Source of the DNA: Luidia sarsii
Lineage: Eukaryota > Echinodermata > Asteroidea > Paxillosida > Luidiidae
Direction: 5' to 3'
NCBI GenBank assembly: GCA_949987565.1
Contig: OX465109.1
Location: 14,029,400 to 14,093,399 of the forward strand
DNA length: 64,000 nucleotides
The stretch's first letter is position 1. Every line of letters starts with the position of its first letter. The translations under genes and the position numbers were made by a program. Shown here one piece after another: positions 23,601 through 35,600 of this stretch. The notes beneath the pieces were generated by a model. It was not told the origin of the DNA, did no database searches, and saw nothing but the letters and a program-made list of their open reading frames with translations.

Positions 23601-26600
23601 CCAACTTGTAAAATACAAAACTCATTCAGCCTCAATCCTCCAAAATCTTCCAATATTTTATACATTACATGTGCCCACTGCCTCAATCCTCCCCAATCCT
23701 CCAACTTGTAAAATACAAAACTCATTCAGCCTCAATCCTCCAAAATCTTCCAATATTTTGTACTCTACATGAAATGAGTGGTGCCCACTGCCTCAATCCT
23801 CCCAAATCCTCCATGAACCAACCCCTCACCAGGAAATGCTCAGCAGCCCGTGGGTAAACTGTCCCACGAATCTTTTGCTGAGTCCTGCTAGACATTCCAA
23901 CTCCTCACCAGGAAATGCTCAGCAGCCCGTGGGTAAACTGTCCCACGAATTTTTGGCTCAAACCTGCTAGACATTCCAACACCTCACCAGGAAATGACCA
24001 GCAGTCCGTGGGTAAACTGTCCCACAAATTTTTGGCTCAAGCCTGCTAGACATTCCAACTCCTCACCAGGAAATGACCAGCAGTCTGTGGGTAAACTCGC
24101 CCTCGAATTGTTGGCTCCAGCCTGCTAGACATTCCAACACCTCCCCAGGGATTGGCAAGCAGCCCTTGGGTAAACAAACTGTCCCATGAATGCAGTGCCA
24201 GTGACTGATACACATGTGCATGGACACCATCAACCTGACATGCAATAAACAAAGGGAGTACCCTGCATGGGGGCAACTACATGTACACATACACTGTACA
24301 GTACAACAAAAACGCTGTGTGGACAACAACCTGTTAGTCTTACACCCACAGTATCATTCCTCCCAAACCCCCCAGAAAATCCTCCAGAATCCTTTTTGAA
24401 GTCAAACTCCAACCAGCCTCAATCCTCCAAAGTCTTTCTTGAAAAATTTTGCATTCAGCCTCAATCCTCCAAACTCCTTCTTGAAAAAAATTGCATTCAG
24501 CCTCAATCCTCCAAACTCCTTCTTGAAAAATTTTGCATTCAGCCTCAATCCTCCAAAGTCTTCCAATACCACCGAAGGATCCAGGAGGATTTGGGGAGGT
24601 TAGGGTTAAAGTTTGAAAAAAATCAAAGTTTGTTCAATGGCAAAAGTGCCTTCCGAAAAAACTCTGTGCTTTGTCTATGGGATTTTTCCGATAACTTGGC
24701 AAATGCATAGAGCCTTGCTGAAATTTTGCGCCGTAGTCTTGAAAACGTCATGACGTCACCACGTGTCACGTGACAGCGCTTTAAAGGGGCAAATTTCAAA
24801 TTCTATTATAGGCAAAAGTACAAGTTCGTTTGGTTTCAAATTTGCACTATATCTAAGTTGGGAAATGGTGTATCCAAAAATATCCAAAGGTCAATCTCCT
24901 CGAAATTTGGTGTGCACGTAGCTATTGTGCTAGACATTCAAAATCCTAGGTTTGGAACTGATTGATTATTGTTTAGAATTATTATGAATTTTTGAATATT
25001 ATAATCAAGTCCAATAGACTTTGTGCACAAAATATGTGCGTACTTTTTCGAGTAGGAATGGAGGGAACGAGTTCGAATCCCGCTGATGTCAAAAAAAAAT
25101 TTCTAAGAGAACCAGATGCGGAAAAGCAATATGTTCTGTTAGCCAACAGACATAAATCTCTAGTTAGCTTTTCCGCTGCGAAACGGAAAAGCTATTGTTG
25201 TTCTGATTTTTTTTAGCTTTTCCACCACGAAGCGGAAAAGCTATTGTTATTGTTCTGATTAGCTTTTCCGCCATGTAGCGGAAATGCTTTTGTTGTTCTG
25301 ATTAGCTTTTCCGCACGCTTCAGCGAAGTGGAAAAGCTATTGTTGTTCTGTTTTTTCAAATTTTACCCTTTCCACTCGGGATTTTCTGCCCAGGCTAGCC
25401 ACCATGGCTAGTCGAGCAGAACCGCCTATTGAGAACCAGCCATGCGTGAGAACGGCAAACGCAATCAGACCCACTATCACAGGTGCCAATCCATTCACCA
25501 ACCTCACTTGATACAATGGAGTCAGCTTCCCAGCGACTAACACTGTTTCCGTGCAGTCTTACATAGACCACTTTACAAAACAACAACCCCCTGAAGATGT
25601 CATGGCCGCCTCGCGCATATCCAATAGCCGAGTCGCCATATATTTGAGCTCAAGAGACTCTGTCGTGAGCGCTGTCCAACAGGATTTTGATTATAAAGGT
25701 ACATTTCTTCAACTTACCCCCCTTGTTCTCCCCACAACCAAAGTCACGCTCTCAAATGTCCATCCTGAAATTCCTAATGCCCTTTTGGAAAAATACTTGT
25801 CCTCCTTCTGCAAAGTGGTCTCAAAGATTCGCCCCATCCCCCTCGGTCTCAAACAACCAAACTTATCCCATATCATGTCTTTCCGCAGATCTGTACAAGT
25901 TTTCTTTGCCCCTAATATTGTCCCCCCATTGTTTCAACTGTGGAGAGTTCGGCCACGTTAGCCGCTCCTGCAAGAAATGACAATCTGATGAGGTTGAACA
26001 CGTTGGAACGGACGCACCCGACAAATTAGATAACCCATCCAACCCTCCAGCTACTTCTAATCACAATAAATCCAGCCTGAAACACCCCGGCAAAAAATCC
26101 AAATCTGATCAACTCATTGCAACCTCCCCCCCCCCCCCCCCCCCCGAGACTGTCAGGCTGACATCCACATCTGCTGACGAAGTAAGCTCCCCCTCTCCAT
26201 CTCAGACTAAGTCTGTCGCCCCAACCCCACCCTCTGGAAAACGCAGAAAATCACCAAAGAAGACCCACCAATCGTCTGTGGGTAATGAGCTAGCTTCAAA
26301 TAACATTACCAGCCCCACATCCACCTCACAAGCTACCGCATCCCACCCCCCTCCTTCACAAAAACAATCCAACAACGATACCTCCAAGTCACCAACCCTT
26401 TCCAAGCCTTCTGCTAACAGTCCCAAAGGTCTAGAAACACCTCCCAGACCTTCCCGACTCTTCTCAGAAGTTATAACCAAAGGAATTTCATCTCGAAACA
26501 ACTCGACATCATCTCCTCCCCCCAAACTCGTTAAATTATCCCGCAAACCCTGCTAACAGTCCCAAAGGTCTAGAAACACCTCCCAGACCTTCCCGACTCT

Positions 26601-29600
26601 TCTCAGAAGTTATAACCAAAGGAATTTCATCTCGAAACAACTCGACATCATCTCCTCCCCCCAAACTCGTTAAATTATCCCGCAAACCAGCCTCCGAACA
26701 AACAACTAAACCCTTAAATACCGACAGATCCTTTTACCTCCCCCTCCCTATCACTAGATCGTGGCGATGCATACACTTTAGACTCTCCTCTGACCATTGA
26801 AGAGCTTGACGCTACTGCCAAGCAACTTGGCCAAAACAAATCACCCGGTCTGGACGGTCTTACAAATGAATTTTTTCAAGGCTTTTGGCCTCTTCTCTGC
26901 ACAGATTTTCTGTCCATCCTTAACTCATTATTTGTTTCCGGTTATCTTCCTAAATCCTTCCTCAGGGCTGTAATCACCCTGCTTCCCAAAAAAGGCGACC
27001 TTACAGATATAAGCAACTGGCGGCCGGTCTCTCTATTGAGCACTGATTACACAATCTTGGCCAAGTTGCTTGCCAACAGATTAAAACAGTGCATTGACAG
27101 CATTATCCATGAAGACCAAGGGTACTGTGTCCCCTAAAGATATATATATGATAACCTTAATTTGATACGTGATATTCTGGCGCATTCAAACATCAATGAT
27201 CTTCCTCTAGCTGTGATCAACCTTGACCAAAGGAAAGCCTTTGACAATGTTGATCACAGCTACTTGTTCTCCACAATGAGAGCCATGGGCTTTGGTCTTC
27301 TTTTCCTAAATTACATTCACTTGCTCTATAAAGGAACGGAAAGCCTCATTAAAATAAACAACTCCTTAACAACGCCCTTTCCCTTCAATAAGGGAATTAG
27401 GCAAGGCTGTCCACTTTCTGGCCTTTTGTATGCCATTGCTATAGAGCCTTTCCTTAACAAATTAAGAGAAAATCTCCAAAAGAAAGGTTTCTGTCTTCCT
27501 GGCCGGACAACCTCGTGCTCGGTGTCGGCGTATGCAGACGATGTTTCTATATTCATAACCCAGGAATCTGGTTTTGAATTAATCAGTAATACTTATGATT
27601 TATTTAGTCGCGCCTCTGCTGCTTGCCTTAATACACCAAAATCTCAAGGCTTATGGGCTGGTTGTTGAACCGGGCGAAATGACAAGCCTCTAGGATTCCA
27701 CTGGAACAGTGACGGTTTGTGCTTCCTTGGAGTCCACTTAGAAAACAATCCCTCCTTTGTAAAACAAAACTGGGAAAAATGCAAACTCTCTACAAATGGA
27801 CGAGACTTTTATACATGCTCTCTTATAAAGGAAAGATCCTAGTAGCAAATCAATTTGCTGCCTTTCGCCTCAAGTTAATCCTCAAGTTAATCTATCTCTC
27901 CGAACCAAATCACCCTTCCTTTTCCTTCTTCGAATTTTTCCTCCGTAAATATTAAAAAAATGAATTTTGACTACCACCTATTGCTCTGTAAAGTCGAAAC
28001 CAAATATCTACTGGTAATCAGTCTTCCTCCTTTTTACTATGACATTATGCGTGCTTGGAGTGAATCCGGAGCTCGAATCAAAATACCCTTTTCTTCCGTT
28101 CAACCATGTCATCAATGTTCCCCTAATCAGCCCCTTCTTAGAACCTTTTTTCGGCAGCGAACCTAATCTTGGCACCCGGCTTTTTGTACGCGGGATCAGA
28201 CTCCTCCGCCACCTGCTCAATGTCAACACGGACCGCTGGCTGAGTCCTGAAGCGCTTCCGTGGAACTCTACACTTGCCTCTCGCCCTCCTTCTCACCGCG
28301 TCCTTCAACCAGAACTCCTACGGCTTCGTCAACGTCTCATCGCCACCTTCCCTGGAATCTTTGCGGACACCGGACTACGATCCGACCACAAACCGCCACA
28401 TGAGATCCCGGACCGTCTGTCTCCCCCCATCTCCTTTCTACTTGGCACCTCCACAAAAGGACTCTAAGCACCTTCCAGACTCCTGTATTCTTCATTAAAC
28501 AGTCGTCTCAACTCCCTCTCGGATCACCCTATCTCCCCTTGTCATAAACCGGGCTTTCTGGACGCCTCCACTAACATCCAGTGGAAGTCCATCTACAAAC
28601 TGCCATGCACAAAGAAAGAAGGAGACATCCAGTTCAAACTCCTTCATAATATCCTACCATCTCTACCAGTGCTACATCATATCAATCCCTATATTCCCTC
28701 GTCCTGTGGATGGTGCGGAGAGGTGGGCACCATTGAACATCTATTCATCGCCTGTCCGTCTATCCAACCGGCTCTCAACTTTTTACACAGCATCCTGTCC
28801 CGTCTTCTCCCTGACTTGAGACTGTCCTTTGACGTCTACTGGGCCCTGGTCCCGCATACTAGAGGCCGCGGTGCAGAGAAAGTTCACTTTGCAAACTTCT
28901 TTATACTCAGCTGTAAAAACATCATATTTTGGCTTTACCGTACCTGTCGGGCTTCAGACCCTCTCACAATCTGGCAACATCGTCTTAAGTACAAAATTCT
29001 CCTTGAATACACATACTTTAATTCCCTCAACAATCTCAATAAATTCTTTACTAAATGGCCCCTTCAAAATATTCTGTTTACTTCCGATGACAAAAAACTG
29101 ACATGGTTGATGTAAACCCTTTAATCTTATCTGTCCTATCCCTTTGTGAACTACAGTACCTTTTCTTTTCTGTCTTTTTCCGTTCTGAGACTCAGACAGC
29201 TGCTCGCTTTGGCGAGACATGGGTGTTCCCACTGTCTCCAGACTCAGACCACCCCCCATCGTCCCCCAAACATCTTACCTACTTCTCCTCTTTTCTCTGT
29301 TTACCCTTAATTACAATGTACATTTGTATGTATTAGATAAAAGTAATCTTATGTAATGTTTTACTCCATCAAGTTTCCAAAATTGTTATTACCTCTGTCT
29401 CCTTTGAGATCTTATGAATCATATAAATATAAATTATTTTATTTACAATAATAATACTAATAATAACTAGAGATTTATGTCTGTTGGCAAACAGAACGTA
29501 ACGCTTTTCCGCATCTGGTTCTCTTAAAAAAAAACTAAAAAAACATTAACATCAACGGGGTTGGAACCCGTACCCTCCATTCCTACCCCAAAACGCACGT

Positions 29601-32600
29601 GCATATTTTGTGCACAAAGTGTATGGGACTTCATTATAATATTAAAAAAATCATAATAATTCTGAACAATAGTCGATTGCTTCCAAACTCAGGATTCAAA
29701 TGTCTAGCCCAATAGCTAAATGCCCATAAAATTTCAAGAAGATTGACTTATGGCAAATAGGTGTTTTAAAAAACACGCATTTTGATGACGTCACGATTGC
29801 GTCATGGTATTTTGGTCCCGGAAGGTGTTTCTAAACTACAACCCCAATAGATATAAACGAAAAAATGAAAAAAATCTTGCTGCATTGGCCAAATATGTTC
29901 AATTGAATGTTAAAATCGCAAAAGTTCATGACCTCATGAATATTCATGAAATGATGTCACGATCAAATGAGGGCAATTTTTTGATACACCTTTTCCCAAC
30001 TTAGATACAGTGCAAAATTTAAACCAAACGGAATTGCATTTTTGCTTTTATTGGAGTTTGAAATTTGCACCTTTAAAGTGCTGTCACGTGACACATGGTG
30101 ACGTCATGAAGTTTTCAAGACCACTGTGCACTAGTTCAGCATGAGCTCTATCCATTTGCCAAGTTTGAACAAATCCAAGTGTTTTCAATGGCAAAGGTGC
30201 GTGTCAGAAAAACCCTGTGCTTTGTCTATGGGATTTTTCCGACCAGAAAAAGAAGAAGAAAAAAAATCAGAACAAGAACAATAGCTTTTCCGCTACGCGA
30301 CGGAAAAGCTAAAAAAAAATTAAGAACAAGAACAATACCTTTTCCCCTATGCGGCGGAAAAGCTAAAAATCAGAACAACAGCAATACATTGTAGCTTTTC
30401 CGCTTCACTGAAGCATGCGGAAAAGCTAATAATACAATTTATAATTGTTAGAATTTAGTGGGCCTGACGTTGCGATCCTAGCAGGACCTTTCTTAAAGGC
30501 AGAGTGACAAGGACAAAACAGATACATGTACACGAAGGAAGGGGGGAGAGAGTGAATAGGACACGGATGAAAAACAAAGGACAAAGAGTGAAGCTGGTAG
30601 GGAGAGATCAAAGGGAAGGGCAAGGAGTAGGGTAGGGATTAGTGAGAAGAGGGGGAAAGATCAAAGAGAAGGGCAAGGAGTGGGGTAGGGATTAGTGAGA
30701 AGAGGGGGAATGATCAAAGAGAGAAGTGTGAAGGACTGAACACAAAAGAAGGATTATCAGAAAGCTGCATGGTGTTAGTCATTACCCTCCTGGATGTTGA
30801 GACTGTGGTTGAATAGTCCGAAGATGCTTCATCCACATTTTCTCACGGCTAATACGGACAGCATTACTACGGTGACCAAGTGATTCTATGCCCAGTACAC
30901 TCATATCTGATATCGAATGATCAGGGAGATTGAAGTGATACCCAACAGGGGTGTCCATTTTACCGGTTTTGATAGTAGACCTATGGCCATAGATCCGTTT
31001 TTTAGGGTGTTTTTGGTCTCGCCAACATACTGAATATTACAAACTCTACAAGAGATGAGGTACATGTGTATATGATGTTGGAGGTAGTGCACGTGATACA
31101 GCCATAGGTCATGTGGGTAGTTCCAGAAGAATGTCCATTGAAAGAGTCTATTTCCTTGACATGTGTCTTGCAAACAATGCATTTCGAGGTACCGGTACAC
31201 TTAAATGTACCAAATTTAGTTGGAGGTGAAGAGTCCAAAGGGGGAACCTCTGCTCGGACAATTAAGTCATGCATGTTACGGGGGCGCCTGAAAGCCAAAA
31301 CAGGCGAATTTGGAATGGCATCAGCCAGACGATCTGAAGTGTGGAGGATATGGTGGTTTTCCTTAGTTATCTTCCTGAGAGGAGGAAGAGAAGGGTGGTA
31401 GGAAGTAACTAAGGGAACCTTGGGCTTGTCCTTGGGACCTGGTGGCTTTTGTTTTAGTGCCGAACTTCTGGGAATGGAATAGACTTTAGCAATGGAGTTC
31501 TTCACTTGGCGAGAACTATAGCCTCTAGCAACCAAGTTACTGGCCAATACACGTGTATGGCGGCGAAAGTCAGACTCATGGGAACATATGCGCCTCAATC
31601 TGAGGGCCTGGCTGTAAGCTATACCAGTCTTACAGTGTCTGGGGTGACAACTGGAGGCATGGAGATATTGATGATTGTCGGTGGGCTTAGAATACAAGTC
31701 AGTAGTAAGTGTGTCGAGGTCTTTCCGGACGGTGACATCCAGAAAGTGGGTCTGCTGGAGAGAGTGTTCCCATGTGAATTTGATAGTGGTGTGGAAGGAA
31801 TTGATGTGGTCAAAGAAGGTATTCAAGCTGCTATCGTCCCTAGTCCAAATGAAGAAAACGTCTCATACAAAGGAAGGAGCCATGCGCGTGCCCATGGCAG
31901 TGCCATGCACTTGAAAATAGTGCTTGCCAAGAAAGGAGAAATTATTCTTGGCCAGCACTAGCCTCATGAGGGTGGTTATGTCGGAGATGGGTGGAGAAGA
32001 CTGTTTTCCTTTGGCCAGGGCCGAGGAGCAAGCTTGAATGCCTTCTTCCTGGGGGATGTTAGTGTATATAGAGAGGAAACGTCAATAGTACCAATTATGG
32101 CAGTGGTAGGAATTTGATCCTTGACACTTTCCAACTTTCGCAGAAAGTCCGGAGTGTCATGGACGTATGAGGGGATTTGGGGAACCAAGGGTTTGAGAAA
32201 AGAGTCAATGAAAAGAGATATGTGTTCCGTAGGTGAACAATTGCCAGAGATGATGGGTGTGCCTGGGTTGTTGGTCTTGTGAATTTTCGGGAGAAGGTAG
32301 AATCTGGCAGTTCTACAATTGATCGGTGATAGAAATCTGTGAGCTTTTTTACTCAAATGATCACGTGATCGCATGTCATCCAAAACTTCCAATTTATGAT
32401 TATAACTAGAAATTTATGTCTGTTGGCAAACAGAACATAACGCTTTTCCGCATCTGGTTGTTTAAAAAAAAAAAAAATGATCAAAAAAAATTGACATCAA
32501 CGGGATTCGAACCCGTACCCTCCATTCCTACCCCAAAACGCACATGCATATTTTGTGCACAAAGTGTATGGGACTTCATTATATTTTTCAAAAAATCATA

Positions 32601-35600
32601 ATAATTCTGAACAATGGTCAATTGCTTCCAAACTCAGGATTTAGAATGTCTAGCCCAATAGCTAAACGCCCACCAAATTTTGAGAAGATTGACCTGTGGC
32701 AAATATGTGTTTTAAAAACACGCATTTTGATGACGTCACGATTGCGTCATAGCATTTTGGCCCCGAAGGGTGTTTCTAAACTACATTCCCAATAGATATA
32801 AAAAAATATAAAAAAATCTTGCTCCGTTGGCCAAATACATGTATGCTCAATTGAATGTTAAAATCTTAAAAGTTTATGACGTCATCAATATTCACGAGAT
32901 GACGTCACGATCAAATGAGGGCAATTTTTGGATACACCTTTTCCCAACTTAGATATACTGCAAAATTGAAACCAAACGAACTTGTACTTTTGCTTTTATT
33001 GGAGTTTGAAATTTGCCCCTTTGAAGCACTGTGGTGACGTCATGACGTTTTCAAGACTACGACACAAAATTTCAGCGAGGGCTCTATGCATTTGTCAAGT
33101 TTGAAAAAAATCAAAGTTTGTTCAATGGCAAAAGTGCCTTCCAAAAAAACCTGTGCTTTGTCTATGGGATTTTTTCCGACAAGAAAAAGAAGAAGAAGAA
33201 AAAAAAAATCAGAACAACAACAATAGCTTTTTCGCTTCGCGGCGAAAAAGCTAATAATCATCAATAATATTTGTAAAAACTAAGAAAGCCCTGTAAAAAT
33301 CACGTGTAAAAATTGTGTATATACACATGTATTGTATTCATGTCGAATGGATTTAATAAAGTCTCCATTTGAAAAGTCAAAAGTCTTCTTCTTCTTCTTC
33401 TTCAAGAAGAAGAAGAGGAAGAGGAAGAGGAAGAGGAAGAGGACGAGGAAGAGGAAGAGGAAATGGAAGAGGAGGAAGAGGAAGAAGAAGCATTGCTAAT
33501 GCTAAGTGCTATGTAATCAGACACCAGACCACTGACTGTCCCAAGTGACCACCTTTACCAAAGATTGTATGCAGAGTGCTGCATACAACTCCATAAACAT
33601 GACCTTCAATATACCACCTGCTTTTCATCTGTCCACAGTAACTTATAGCATGGAGGCTTACAGCAGTCTGAAATGCTAATGAGTGATCAAAATAAACAAA
33701 CCCTGCCCACAGGCACACTCTGAGTGGTCAAAATAACAAGTCCCAGTGTAGTCACACAACTACTGATTACCCATGGCTCCACTTGACTTTGGGTGAACTC
33801 AACCATGAATCTCAGCACACTGCCATACACAATTGACCAGAACATGACCGAAAGCTCATGGTTGAACACACCCACGAAAACACTGTCAGTTCACAGCAAC
33901 ACTAAAAAAAACTGACCAGAAAATGACCAACCGCTCGTGGGTGAATGCACCCACGAAAGCATTGTCAGAAAACTGCCACACACTCCCAAAACTTGACCAG
34001 AACATACCCAAGAGCTCATGGGTAAACTCACCCACGAAAGTAGTCTCAGTGCACTGCCTTGAGACACACCCAACACATCACCAGAAAATGACCAAGAGCC
34101 CGTGGGTAAACTCCCTCACAAATGCAGGCCAGTGCAACCCCAAACCTGACAGCCCAACAGTTTTTCCCTGGACCATTGGTACATATCCCCCTTTGTGATA
34201 GGCCTTATAACCTGGATCCTACATTTTCCCAAAGTGGCAAAAACTCCACATGCCCTCAATCCTGCAGATTCATCCTCCATCACATTGGGCCTTGTAACCT
34301 GGATCCTGCATTTTCCTACAGTGACAAAAACGCCACATGCCCTCAATCCTGCTAATTCCTACTATGCATCAACTACCACATGCCCTCAATCCTACACATT
34401 CCTACACTAGGACAATAGGAATATGTAGGATTTGGGATAGTTAGGGATTTATTAATTAATGAATGTCATTTTTTAATGTTAATTTAGGTGGTGAGATATC
34501 TCCTCTGCAGCCATCCCCTCTAGCACCGTCGCCTCATACACCTCCTTCACATCATGTCTCTTTCCATCATGATGACTCTGATTCTTCCAGTAGCTACATC
34601 ACAGACAGTGAAAGTGACACCAAAAAAAGTAGTGGGAGTTACTCCAGTGATGAGGAACAAAGTAGAGATTGCCATATGTTAAGAAATGGAAGTCTCTCCA
34701 ATAATGGTAAGCCTCAATTCTCTTGTCATATTTGTAATAATAATAGGATTTGTAGAGCGCCATTCCATCTAGATTATGGCGCTAAGCAACACAAGAAACA
34801 TATACATGTACATATGAAAGGGAAACATGATGTATTTAAGTTGTCATGGGTTTTTTAAATGACAAAATGGTGTCCAGCAATCTGATGTTGGTGGATATAG
34901 TGTTCCTAACTTTCGGTCCTGCAATTGTGAAGGCTTTGTCTGAAAGTGTTCCTACATGTAGTTCTCAGCACTGATAGTAGGGTAGCATCACGGCAGGAAC
35001 GAAGGCAGAGTTGATGTTGATCTACCGGTAAATGAGGTTCTCAAGGTACTAAGCTGCTGTTTGATGGAGACACTTGAAGATGGAGAGAGCAATTTTAAAG
35101 TCAATTCTTTGCCGAATGGGAAGCCAATGAAGTTGTGTGAGCGATGGGGAGGCGGATACACGCCTGTGTGTCAGCAGCAAATAAAAGGCTTGCAGCACGG
35201 TTTTACAGAACTTTGTTGGAGTTTATCTAGGTTAGAGTCTGTAAAAACACACTGCCAAATAAACCGCACTTCTTTCTTAGAGCAAAAATCAAAGTACTCA
35301 TTGAATGGGGATGTTCAGTACGCCCCATTCCCATGTTTTTATAGAAGTTGATACTGATTCCATGCTGTTAGGGATACATGTACATGTTTGTTATCCATTT
35401 GGGTTTACCTTCACAATGACACACCTATTTTTATTTTTATTACAATCTAAATCGGGAGCAAGTACAAGACAATATTTGCATGTCCTAATTGAGTTGAGAT
35501 CACAATCCGAGTTCCAGTAAAAATGAAATACAAAAATTGTGCAAACTGCCTTAACCCTAACCCCCTAGTACTGTTGAGGTACTTGTTACCCTCCTCAATC

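Larger units (their letters stand above)
19176..24609 (-). mobile_element. piggyBac family A copy 2, complete 5.4 kb
   Basis: Bounded by TTAA at 19176-19179 and 24606-24609. Left terminus CCCTAACCCCC; right terminus is the inverse GGGGAGGTTAGGG. Removing it rejoins the hairpin repeat exactly (TATGCATTTGC... to AAAAATCAAAGTTTGTTC). The layout is a subterminal region, a 79-bp array, a minisatellite, a conserved block, the transposase (-), a second copy of the subterminal region and 79-bp array in the same orientation, then the right end. The direct (not inverted) orientation of these long subterminal regions is unusual. It may still be able to move, since the transposase is intact. Confidence 0.93.
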
